From positions 1 through 32,595 of the forward strand of contig JAGUVW010000046.1 in the NCBI GenBank assembly GCA_020062665.1: a DNA stretch of 32,595 nt, given 5' to 3'. Shown here one piece after another: positions 1-7,020 of the stretch. Within the stretch, counting starts at the first letter, position 1, and each line of letters starts with the position of its first letter. The DNA is from Pseudomonadales bacterium. GTDB lineage: Bacteria; Pseudomonadota; Gammaproteobacteria; Pseudomonadales; Ketobacteraceae. The position numbers and the translations under genes were made by a program. The notes beneath the pieces were generated by a model. It had not been told where the DNA came from. It did no database searches and saw only the letters and a program-made list of their open reading frames with translations.

Positions 1-99
1 GACCAGTATTTGCAGGTGTGCATTGATACCGCGGCGCAACTGCTCGGCAGGCTCTGTCACACCCGCCACAGCCTGGGAGACGGCGAGCGAGGCCTGCTC
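1..99 (-). repeat. 99-bp terminal inverted repeat, left copy (internal tetR sequence)
   Basis: Read on the minus strand, these 99 bases are identical to the last 99 bases of the window; the match stops at position 100 (a versus c). In the tetR frame they encode a run beginning EQASLAVSQAV, which is the part of the regulator just after the DNA-binding domain. Here the preceding sequence is not a tetR N-terminus but the promoter region of the first PF10118 operon. A length of exactly 99 is a common maximum k-mer in short-read assemblers, so the boundary may be an assembly-graph overlap rather than a biological end. Confidence 0.95.
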
Positions 100-126
100 A
101 GGTGCCGTAAGGTCAGATACTTATTT
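92..126 (+). repeat. Promoter-upstream repeat, copy 1 (other copy 29352-29386, minus strand)
   Basis: These 35 bases match the reverse complement of 29386-29352 at about 30 of 35 positions. In both places the block lies just upstream of a TTGACA box and the shared operator, in front of a PF10118 gene. The homology then resumes at GGATTGACATTTGG. This indicates that the promoter region was duplicated together with the PF10118 gene. The first eight bases overlap the 99-bp terminal repeat. Confidence 0.75.
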
Positions 127-133
127 GGCGGGA

Positions 134-164
134 TTGACATTTGGTTGGTTGGCCAATTATAGTG
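134..164 (+). promoter_or_regulatory. Promoter with TetR-type operator for the 224-8617 operon
   Basis: A consensus -35 box TTGACA (134-139) is followed by one base and then the operator TTGGTTGGTTGGCCAA (141-156). A TATAGT hexamer at 159-164 is the best -10, at 19-bp spacing. The operator fills the spacer, so a bound protein would block RNA polymerase. The same element precedes three other operons in the window. Assigning it to a TetR repressor is inference from its palindromic form, its position and the tetR gene at the right edge. Confidence 0.7.
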
Positions 165-223
165 TGGGACTCACATCCGCAAGAGCCTCTTTCCGCACCT
201 GAATCCTTCCATGGAGAGATCAT

Positions 224-1093
224 ATGAATATGACACCTATCCAGCCTCGAAAGGTTGTTTTTGATGTTGCGTCTGTTCCCCGCCACTGGAACGGTGGTGA
301 TCCGGTTCTTACCCGCTTTTTTGACGCGCTCTCGGTGCATTTCCCCGAGGGTGAGCGATTTTTTATCCAGTCGGTTCGTAACTTCCAGGATCAGGTAACG
401 GATCAGCGTTTGCGTGACGATATTCGTCATTTTATCCGTCAGGAAGGTCAGCACGGCATAGTGCATGACAGCTTTAATCAGGTGATGGCGGGGCAGGGCG
501 TTGATGTCGATAAGATCACGGCCAATCTGCGACGCTTTATTCGTACCACGCAGAAATATCTTCCGCAAAAGTATCAGCTGGCCATGACGGCCGCTTTTGA
601 GCATTTCACCGCGACTCTGGGTGAGGCCATGCTTAAGGAAGAGACTGATATGTTTCGGGATTCAGATCCGGTAATGCGTGCCTTGTTTCTGTGGCATGGC
701 GTGGAGGAAGTGGAACACAAGGCGGTGGCTTACGATCTGTATCAGACCGCAGCAGGCGGTGGTTATGTGACGCGCATATCGGCTCTGATAGTCGGTACCT
801 TGATGATTCATCTGGTAGTGGCGCCAGTATTCTGGAACATGTTGAAGCTGGATGGTGTGACCCGCCAACCCGGTGTGATGCTGCGCGGCTTGAATCGTTT
901 GTATGGTCGTCGAGGCATTCTTGTCCGCATGATGCCGGAATTTCTTGACTGGTTCCGCCCCGGGTTTCACCCGTGGGATACCGGAATGCCAGAGAAAGTG
1001 GCTTCCTGGCTTGACGAATATAGCCGTCACGGAGACCCAATGCAGGCCTCTGCTGCTGTTTACGGCGCCGAGCGTCTGGGGGAAGCGGCTTGA
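224..1093 (+). CDS. PF10118-family (COG3687) ferritin-like putative di-iron protein, copy 1
   Basis: This 289-residue protein belongs to the family annotated as predicted metal-dependent hydrolase. Visible motifs are PEGER (E44), RQEGQH (E74, H77, then H81), FEHFTA (E126) and WHGVEEVEHK (E162, H165), with FHPWD near the C-terminus. The order E, ExxH, E, ExxH is the ligand pattern of ferritin-like di-iron proteins, so an oxidative role is at least as likely as hydrolysis. No reaction has been shown that I know of. A GGAGAG Shine-Dalgarno sequence supports the ATG at 224. It is the first gene of an eight-gene operon, overlaps the next start (TTGA), and has two paralogues in the window. A hydrophobic stretch lies around residues 184-205. 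Confidence 0.85.
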   Translation: MNMTPIQPRKVVFDVASVPRHWNGGDPVLTRFFDALSVHFPEGERFFIQSVRNFQDQVTDQRLRDDIRHFIRQEGQHGIVHDSFNQVMAGQGVDVDKITANLRRFIRTTQKYLPQKYQLAMTAAFEHFTATLGEAMLKEETDMFRDSDPVMRALFLWHGVEEVEHKAVAYDLYQTAAGGGYVTRISALIVGTLMIHLVVAPVFWNMLKLDGVTRQPGVMLRGLNRLYGRRGILVRMMPEFLDWFRPGFHPWDTGMPEKVASWLDEYSRHGDPMQASAAVYGAERLGEAA

Positions 1094-2109
1094 TACAGGA
1101 GACCCAGGCAGCGAAGCCTGATTCCAGCAGTGCCAAGTCGGTCAGCCAGCACTGCCACAGACCAGGCGTCCATTGCGGTAGTTCGGCGATACGCGATCTT
1201 CTCGAGTTTCACGGTCTCCGGATGACCGAGGCATTCTGCTTCGGTCTGGGCGCCGGGTTGGGTGTCACCTATGTGGAGATTCCCGACTCGGCCACACCGT
1301 TCATCGTTCACGTGCGCTCGATGGGCTTTGAAGAAAAAGTCTTTCACACTCTGGATGTGCCGTTTGCGTGGTCAAGCCATCCGGACAAGGATGCGGCAAC
1401 AAAAGACCTGTATCAGGCATTGGGTGACGGGGTGCCCGCCTTGCTGCTCACTGACATTTACCACTTGCCTTATTTCGGTAGTAGCACTCATTTTCCGGGT
1501 CATGCGATTGTTGCGTGGCAGCGGGATGAAGCGCGTGACGAGGTGTTGGTAAGTGATACCGAGCGTCCCGGGTTGATCCCCGTGCCGGCAACCAATCTTG
1601 CTGATGCACGGTTTTCAACCTCCCCTCCCTTTATTCATTACGGCAATATGTTTGCCCCGCGATCGTTGACATTGGCAATCAATGCGGACCGTGTGAGAGA
1701 TGCCATTGTGGATAATGCGAAGGCATTGGCAAACGGCGGGCTGAATAGCGGCCTGGCCGCGCTGGATACCTGGATCGCGGCGTTGCCCGAGTGGCAGGCG
1801 CACGACAACTGGCGCTGGTTGTTGCGCTTTGCTTATCAGGTGATCGAAAAACGTGGTACTGGCGGTGGTGGCTTCAGGACAATGTATGCCGAGTTCCTTC
1901 GTGAAGCCGGAGAGATGCTGCCCGCCGTGCGGGCAGCGAAACTGGTAGAGATGATGCAGCGTTCAGCGGTGGCCTGGACCGGCCTGGCAGCGTTACTCAA
2001 GATGGCGTCGGAGTCGGATGTGTTCCCGGTTCGTGAAATTGAGGGGGCTATTCGTCATGTCAGGACGCTGGAGTCGCAGTATGTTCATCAGGTAACAAGT
2101 AAAGTTTAG
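1090..2109 (+). CDS. BtrH N-terminal domain / DUF4872 protein (putative acyltransferase, papain-like fold)
   Basis: This 339-residue protein resembles the PF14399 (BtrH_N) plus PF16169 (DUF4872) architecture. The N-terminus has GVHCGSSAIRDLLEFHG with a candidate nucleophilic Cys. It is followed by FPGHAIVAW with a His and VSDTE with an Asp, compatible with a Cys-His-Asp triad. In butirosin synthesis, BtrH moves an acyl group from a carrier protein to an amine; the substrate here is unknown. The start is TTG at 1090, overlapping the stop of the upstream gene, which suggests translational coupling. A 70-bp gap separates it from the next gene. It is an unexpected member of a fatty-acid operon. 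No signal peptide is seen, so it is probably cytoplasmic. Confidence 0.75.
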   Translation: MIQETQAAKPDSSSAKSVSQHCHRPGVHCGSSAIRDLLEFHGLRMTEAFCFGLGAGLGVTYVEIPDSATPFIVHVRSMGFEEKVFHTLDVPFAWSSHPDKDAATKDLYQALGDGVPALLLTDIYHLPYFGSSTHFPGHAIVAWQRDEARDEVLVSDTERPGLIPVPATNLADARFSTSPPFIHYGNMFAPRSLTLAINADRVRDAIVDNAKALANGGLNSGLAALDTWIAALPEWQAHDNWRWLLRFAYQVIEKRGTGGGGFRTMYAEFLREAGEMLPAVRAAKLVEMMQRSAVAWTGLAALLKMASESDVFPVREIEGAIRHVRTLESQYVHQVTSKV

Positions 2110-2179
2110 CGTGCATGCTTCAGTTGGCCGCCAGATTGGTGGTTCGGGCTATTGGTTTTTGTATTAATGAGGGGGGGAG

Positions 2180-2656
2180 ATGACAGCCCAGTCTGAGGCC
2201 GCAAACCGCTACTTGACCATGGCAAAAACGTTCTTCGGTACCGCTCATCCGTTATTCAACGCGTTCGGAATTGAAATTGACGAGATTGGCAAGGGTCGCG
2301 CCGTTATGAGGATGCCATCTAACGTGGCGCTATCTGATCGTAACGGCGGGCTGCATCGTGGTGTTGTGGTGACCTTGCTCGATACCAATTGTGGTCTCGC
2401 CATATTTTCTCGCCTTGGAGATATGCGACCGATTGCGACGATTGACCTGCGTGTGGATTTTATCAGGGAAGCCCCGCCAGGTGAGGCTGTACGCGCCGAA
2501 GTGGAATGTTACGCGGTACAGGGTGATATCGCCTATGTAAAGGGAAAGGCGGTTGCTTGTTCAGATGATTCGCTGTTGGCTTCCGTATCGGGATCTTTCG
2601 CTGTCGGGACACTCGGTCCGGCGTTTGATGCGACTGTGACGAAAGGAGCTGAATAA
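2180..2656 (+). CDS. Hotdog-fold thioesterase (PaaI/YdiI-like), atypical motif
   Basis: A 158-residue single-domain hotdog protein expected to hydrolyse acyl-CoA thioesters in the cytoplasm. The central motif NGGLHRGVVVTLLDTNCG corresponds to the PaaI HGGxxxxLxD signature, with HRG in place of HGG and the acidic Asp kept. TIDLRVDFIREAP is the usual following beta strand. The GAGGGGGGAG ribosome-binding site before ATG 2180 supports the start. Its stop abuts the GTG of a second hotdog gene, so the two may form a hetero-oligomer. The substrate cannot be read from the sequence; a medium- or long-chain acyl-CoA intermediate fits the operon. Confidence 0.82.
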   Translation: MTAQSEAANRYLTMAKTFFGTAHPLFNAFGIEIDEIGKGRAVMRMPSNVALSDRNGGLHRGVVVTLLDTNCGLAIFSRLGDMRPIATIDLRVDFIREAPPGEAVRAEVECYAVQGDIAYVKGKAVACSDDSLLASVSGSFAVGTLGPAFDATVTKGAE

Positions 2657-3094
2657 GTGAGCGCATCCGGAACCGAGCCACTGGGAATCTGCTGTGCCGG
2701 GTTGAGTGAACTGCAGAAACAAGTTCTTGATGACACGCCCTATGTGCATTTCCTTGGTCTGAAAGTCAGTCGCGAAGATGACGGCACGACCTGCTATCAG
2801 TTGTGTTTCCGCGAAGAGCATATCGGCAATCCGCTTTTGCGTACTTTTCATGGCGGCATTCTTGCCAGTTTTGGTGAAATTGTCGCCGCCTTGCATGTGG
2901 TGGAAGATCCCGGGATGCAGCAGCAGCCATTGTGTACCAGCTTGACGTTTGATTACCTGCGGCCGGCCTTTGCCGGAACAATTCGTGCTGTGCCGCGGAT
3001 CGTGCGTGCAGGCCGGCGCTTTATTGTCGTTTCTGTCGATATCTTTCTGGACAAGAGCCATGTCTCGACGGGGCGTTTTATCTACGCACGCTGA
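2657..3094 (+). CDS. Hotdog-fold thioesterase (PaaI-like)
   Basis: A 145-residue hotdog protein with the canonical FHGGILASFGEIVAALHV motif, where Glu stands in the acidic position, and LTFDYLRPAFAG as the following strand. The GTG start at 2657 directly follows the upstream TAA with an AAGGAG site at suitable distance, so the two thioesterase genes are transcribed and probably translated together. Function is inferred from the family: acyl-CoA hydrolysis, possibly to recover CoA or release dead-end acyl-CoAs formed during degradation of unusual chains. Confidence 0.82.
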   Translation: MSASGTEPLGICCAGLSELQKQVLDDTPYVHFLGLKVSREDDGTTCYQLCFREEHIGNPLLRTFHGGILASFGEIVAALHVVEDPGMQQQPLCTSLTFDYLRPAFAGTIRAVPRIVRAGRRFIVVSVDIFLDKSHVSTGRFIYAR

Positions 3095-3139
3095 GGACGT
3101 TTGATGTATTGACATCTTCAGGTTACCAAGGAGGTTGAT

Positions 3140-4690
3140 ATGTTTATTTCCCAGACACTGCGTCGGGCGGTCCAGTTGAACCCGAACGGTGTGGCCACAA
3201 TCTACGCGAACAGGAAACAAAGCTGGCGTGAATTTGAGCACCGGGTGGCTCGTCTGGCTGCCGGCGTTCGATCATTGAAGGTTGCTGACGGGGATCGTGT
3301 GGCAATTCTTTCACTCAATAGCGATCGCTATCTGGAATATTTCTATGCCATCCCGTGGGCCGGGATGGCGCTTAATCCCATTAATATCCGGCTGGCACCT
3401 CCGGAGATTGCTTATACGCTGAATGACTCCCGGTCATCGGTGCTGTTCGTGGATGACGCATTCAGTGCCATGCTCCCGGTGCTGCGCCCGTTGCTGCATA
3501 ACGTCAGTCATGTGGTGTTCATGGGGGAAGGTGAGTTGCCGGAGGGGTGTGTCGCCTATGAGTCACTGATCGACCAGCACAAACCCCTGGCTGACAGGAG
3601 CGAAGGTGGCGCACAGCTTGCCGGACTGTTCTATACAGGCGGCACGACCGGACGATCAAAGGGCGTGATGCTGAGCCACGATAATCTTGTGTTCAATGCC
3701 CTGAATGTTGTTCCGGAAATGGGCTACGGAACTGACTCCATCTATATGCATGCAGCGCCGATGTTTCATCTGGCCGACATGGCGAGTACTTTTGCCGTGA
3801 CCCTGGCTGGTGGTTCTCACGGTATTGTGCCGCGTTTCGATGTGGCCGATGTGCTGTCGTTCATGGAGCGTGAAAAAATTACCCACACTTTGCTCGTGCC
3901 AACCATGATCAACCTGCTGGTCTCTTCCGGCAAGATCAAGGATTTTGATGTCAGCAGTGTCAAGCGAATGCTGTACGGGGCATCGCCAATGCCCGAAGCG
4001 GTGTTGGTCAGTGCCATGGAGCAAATGCCGGATGCTCTGTTTGCCCAGGGGTACGGGCAGACGGAGGCGTCGCCGATTATTACTGCGCTGGGGCCGGAGT
4101 TTCATGTTGTGGGCGGGGCCAAGCTACGCAGCGCTGGCAGAGCAGCGCTGGGGGTTGAGGTTGCCATTATGGACAAGGATGATGTCGAGCTACCGCGTGG
4201 TGAAGTCGGTGAGATATGCGCCAGAGGCCCGAACGTGATGCTGGGCTACTGGGGAATGGAGCAGGCCTCTGCCGAGACGTTGCGCAGCGGCTGGCTGCAT
4301 ACCGGTGATCTCGGTTATATGGATGAGGACGGGTTTGTCTTTATCGTTGATCGCGCCAAGGACATGATTATCAGCGGCGGTGAGAACATTTTCTCGGTCG
4401 AGGTAGAGGGTGCCATCTACAGCCATCCTTCAGTGCGGGAATGCGCGGTTGTGGGGATTCCTCACGACGAGTGGGGCGAGATGGTTCATGCGATTGTCGT
4501 GCTCAAGGAAGGGCATGGCCTCAATGAAGGCGAGCTTTTGGCCCATTGCCGCGCACTGATTGCCGGGTACAAGCTGCCGCGCAGCATCGAGTTTCGGAGC
4601 GAGCCACTACCGGTAAGTGGTGCGGGCAAGATTCTCAAGAACGAACTGAGAAAGCCTTATTGGGAAAACAAAGACCGGGGAGTCAACTGA
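3140..4690 (+). CDS. Acyl-CoA synthetase (AMP-forming, FadD-like)
   Basis: A 516-residue ANL-superfamily ligase that would activate a fatty acid to acyl-CoA via an acyl-adenylate. It shows the P-loop YTGGTTGRSKG (residues 165-175), GYGQTEAS (304-311), WLHTGDLGY (385-393), the hinge region DRAKDMIISGGENI, and the C-terminal catalytic lysine in SGAGKILKNE (about K497). AAGGAGG before ATG 3140 is a strong ribosome-binding site. Length and motifs are complete, so it should be active. It sits between the thioesterases and two acyl-CoA dehydrogenases, which places it at the entry to beta-oxidation of a specific acid. It resembles FadD13-like short ligases more than E. coli FadD, which has an N-terminal extension. 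Confidence 0.92.
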   Translation: MFISQTLRRAVQLNPNGVATIYANRKQSWREFEHRVARLAAGVRSLKVADGDRVAILSLNSDRYLEYFYAIPWAGMALNPINIRLAPPEIAYTLNDSRSSVLFVDDAFSAMLPVLRPLLHNVSHVVFMGEGELPEGCVAYESLIDQHKPLADRSEGGAQLAGLFYTGGTTGRSKGVMLSHDNLVFNALNVVPEMGYGTDSIYMHAAPMFHLADMASTFAVTLAGGSHGIVPRFDVADVLSFMEREKITHTLLVPTMINLLVSSGKIKDFDVSSVKRMLYGASPMPEAVLVSAMEQMPDALFAQGYGQTEASPIITALGPEFHVVGGAKLRSAGRAALGVEVAIMDKDDVELPRGEVGEICARGPNVMLGYWGMEQASAETLRSGWLHTGDLGYMDEDGFVFIVDRAKDMIISGGENIFSVEVEGAIYSHPSVRECAVVGIPHDEWGEMVHAIVVLKEGHGLNEGELLAHCRALIAGYKLPRSIEFRSEPLPVSGAGKILKNELRKPYWENKDRGVN

Positions 4691-4741
4691 ATGACAATTG
4701 AAAACAGCAACCGATGGCCTGCAAGAGGTAATAAGCCGTGA
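4691..4741 (+). other. 16-codon mini-ORF bridging ligase and acyl-CoA dehydrogenase
   Basis: An ATG directly follows the ligase TGA (TGAATG), and its 16-codon frame ends in a TGA that overlaps the GTG start of the next gene (GTGA). This fills the whole intergenic space with an in-frame reading bridge and may couple translation of the dehydrogenase to the ligase. It could equally be chance. No homology is claimed. Confidence 0.3.
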
Positions 4742-5898
4742 ATCTGGAGTTCACTCAGGAAGAACTGGAGTTTCAGCAATCCATTCGTGACTGGATGCAG
4801 GCGAATGTGCCGGATGATATCAAGCGCTGCTCGGCGGTTGGTGAGATGACCGGCAAGGAACTGCAGCAAAAGTGGGAGCGTTTGCTCGGTGAGCGGGGCT
4901 GGCTGGCACTGACGTGGCCGAAACAGTATGGCGGCCCGGGCTGGACGGCTACGCAACGTTATATTTTCGATCTTGAGCGAGCCATGGCGGGCGCGCCTCC
5001 CACGAGCCCGTTCGGGGTGGCGATGGTAGGGCCGGTACTTTATACCTTTGGCTCGCAGGAGCAAAAGGATCGCTGGTTGCCGGGTATCGTCAGCGGTAGA
5101 ACGCTCTGGTGTCAGGGTTACTCCGAACCCAATGCCGGATCGGATCTTGCGTCACTCAAGACGCGTGCCGAGCGCAGGGACGACCATTATCTGGTGAATG
5201 GCCAGAAGATCTGGACGACCCAGGCCCACTGGGCGGACATGATGTTCTGTCTGGTCAGAACCGACTCGACGGTCAAACAGCAGAAAGGGATTTCTTTCCT
5301 GTTGATCGATATGAAGACCCCCGGTATCGAGGTCCGGCCGATCTACTCGATTGATGGCCATCATCACCTTAACGAGGTTTATTTCACCGATGTGCGGGTG
5401 CCGCTGGAAAATCTTGTGGGCCAGGAAGGCATGGGCTGGACTATTGCCAAGTTCCTGCTGACGCATGAGCGCACCACCATCGCTGGGGTGGCGGACAGTC
5501 ATCACGAGATATCACGGCTGAAGAAAGCTGTGGCCGAAGCGCCGGGCTTTCTGGATAAAAGCCAGGCGCGGCAACGTATTGCTGAACTTGAAATCGAGTT
5601 AATGGCGCTGGAATACACGAACTTCCGTACTGTTGCCGCGACGGATGAGGGCAAGCCCTTCGGGCCGGAATCCTCCGGGTTGAAAATCAAGGGCACCGAG
5701 CTTCAACAGAAAGTATCACAGGCCATGGTGGAGCTGGGCGGCATGATGTCGTTAACCTGGGATAACCCGGAAACGGTTGGCAGCGATATTTTCAATCGCG
5801 CCACCCGACGTTACAACTTTCTGAGGGCCTGCACCATTTACGGTGGATCCAACGAGATCCAGAAGAATGTGCTGGCAAAAATGCTGCTTGGTCTTTGA
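4738..5898 (+). CDS. Acyl-CoA dehydrogenase, probable catalytic partner
   Basis: A 386-residue flavoprotein that would introduce the alpha,beta double bond into an acyl-CoA. Motifs include GYSEPNAGSDL (127-137), NGQKIWTTQAHWADMMF (154-170) and the C-terminal IYGGSNEIQKNVLAKMLLGL. The position of the catalytic Glu of medium-chain enzymes (YEG) is Gly here. LTHERT (E244) lies where isovaleryl- and long-chain-type enzymes carry their base, so E244 is the candidate. The GTG start at 4738 has AGAGG upstream. The neighbouring dehydrogenase is 9 bp away, as in the heteromeric pairs of actinobacterial steroid degradation (FadE26-FadE27 type). Confidence 0.9.
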   Translation: MNLEFTQEELEFQQSIRDWMQANVPDDIKRCSAVGEMTGKELQQKWERLLGERGWLALTWPKQYGGPGWTATQRYIFDLERAMAGAPPTSPFGVAMVGPVLYTFGSQEQKDRWLPGIVSGRTLWCQGYSEPNAGSDLASLKTRAERRDDHYLVNGQKIWTTQAHWADMMFCLVRTDSTVKQQKGISFLLIDMKTPGIEVRPIYSIDGHHHLNEVYFTDVRVPLENLVGQEGMGWTIAKFLLTHERTTIAGVADSHHEISRLKKAVAEAPGFLDKSQARQRIAELEIELMALEYTNFRTVAATDEGKPFGPESSGLKIKGTELQQKVSQAMVELGGMMSLTWDNPETVGSDIFNRATRRYNFLRACTIYGGSNEIQKNVLAKMLLGL

Positions 5899-5907
5899 GG
5901 CGAGACG

Positions 5908-7020
5908 ATGGAATTTAACCTCCCGGAAAACACCACCCTTATCGCGGATACCGCTCGCCGGTATCTTAAAGATAACTACAGCTTTGAAATCTACAGGCAG
6001 CAGCTTGAGCAACAGAACCATGTTGACGCGTCACGCTGGTCGGCCATGCAGGAGCTGGGCTGGTTTGGTCTGCCATTTGCCGAATCCAGCGGCGGCTTCG
6101 ATGGCACGCTCCTTGACGTGGCGATGGTTGTCAGGGAGCTGGGCGCCGCGTTATGTCTGGATCCCTACGTTGATACGGTGGTAGCGCCGGGAAAGCTACT
6201 GGAATATATCGGCTCCGATGCGACCCTGGCCATGTTGAGCGACGTTATTGACGGCAGGGCCAGGCTGGCCTGTGCGCTGTATGATTATCATGCCGGTTAT
6301 CAGGTATTAAGGCCTTCCATGAAGCTTAATGGCAAACGCCTGTCCGGTCAGAAAAACTTTGTTCCGGATGGCGGTGTTGCCGATACCTTGCTGACAACCG
6401 CGCTTGCTGATGGCGAACTGCTGGTGCTTGCTGTGCCTGTTGCTGCTTGCGAGACGACTCGTTATCGGGCGCTGGATGGTGGCCGTATTGCTAACGTGCT
6501 GTTTGATGAGGTCGAGATCACTGACGGGATGATACTTGCCCGTGGCAAACAGGCCGAGCGGGCGCTGAGCATGTTGCTGACTTATCTGCAAGCTCTTGAC
6601 TGTGCACGCATGTATGGTGCCGCCGGTGCCCTGTACCAGCGCACTCTGGAATACTCCAAGACACGAAAGCAGTTCGGCGTGGCTATCGGTAGCTTTCAGA
6701 TTATTCAGCACTACCTGGTAGATATGTTTATCGATCTCCAGCAGCTTGAGTCAATGCTGCTGATGGTGGCCGTCAAGGCGGAATCCGAGGATGCCTGTCG
6801 GCGTGAGCGCGCCAGTACCGCTGCGAAAGCCTATTATTCGGATAAGGCGGTACGCATCGCGCAGCAGGCAATCCAGATTCATGGCGGGGTTGGTGTTACC
6901 GAAGAGCTTGATATCGGTCACTACTTCCGTCTGGTCACTCATTGCTCGTTGACCCACGGTGATCGTGCATATCACATAAAGCGCTTTGCCGAGCTTGACG
7001 AGGTGCATCCGGGTGAATAA
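5908..7020 (+). CDS. Acyl-CoA dehydrogenase, probable non-catalytic partner subunit
   Basis: A 370-residue acyl-CoA dehydrogenase homologue with [21 protein letters not shown], the FAD-contact region, and [19 protein letters not shown] near the C-terminus. I see no clear catalytic Glu at either of the two known positions. This is typical of the beta-like member of alpha2beta2 acyl-CoA dehydrogenases. Its start is 9 bp after the upstream dehydrogenase and its end overlaps the GMC gene by 8 bp. The pairing suggests one heterotetrameric enzyme with a wide pocket for a bulky or branched acyl-CoA. That is inference from the actinobacterial examples. Confidence 0.87.
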   Translation: MEFNLPENTTLIADTARRYLKDNYSFEIYRQQLEQQNHVDASRWSAMQELGWFGLPFAESSGGFDGTLLDVAMVVRELGAALCLDPYVDTVVAPGKLLEYIGSDATLAMLSDVIDGRARLACALYDYHAGYQVLRPSMKLNGKRLSGQKNFVPDGGVADTLLTTALADGELLVLAVPVAACETTRYRALDGGRIANVLFDEVEITDGMILARGKQAERALSMLLTYLQALDCARMYGAAGALYQRTLEYSKTRKQFGVAIGSFQIIQHYLVDMFIDLQQLESMLLMVAVKAESEDACRRERASTAAKAYYSDKAVRIAQQAIQIHGGVGVTEELDIGHYFRLVTHCSLTHGDRAYHIKRFAELDEVHPGE

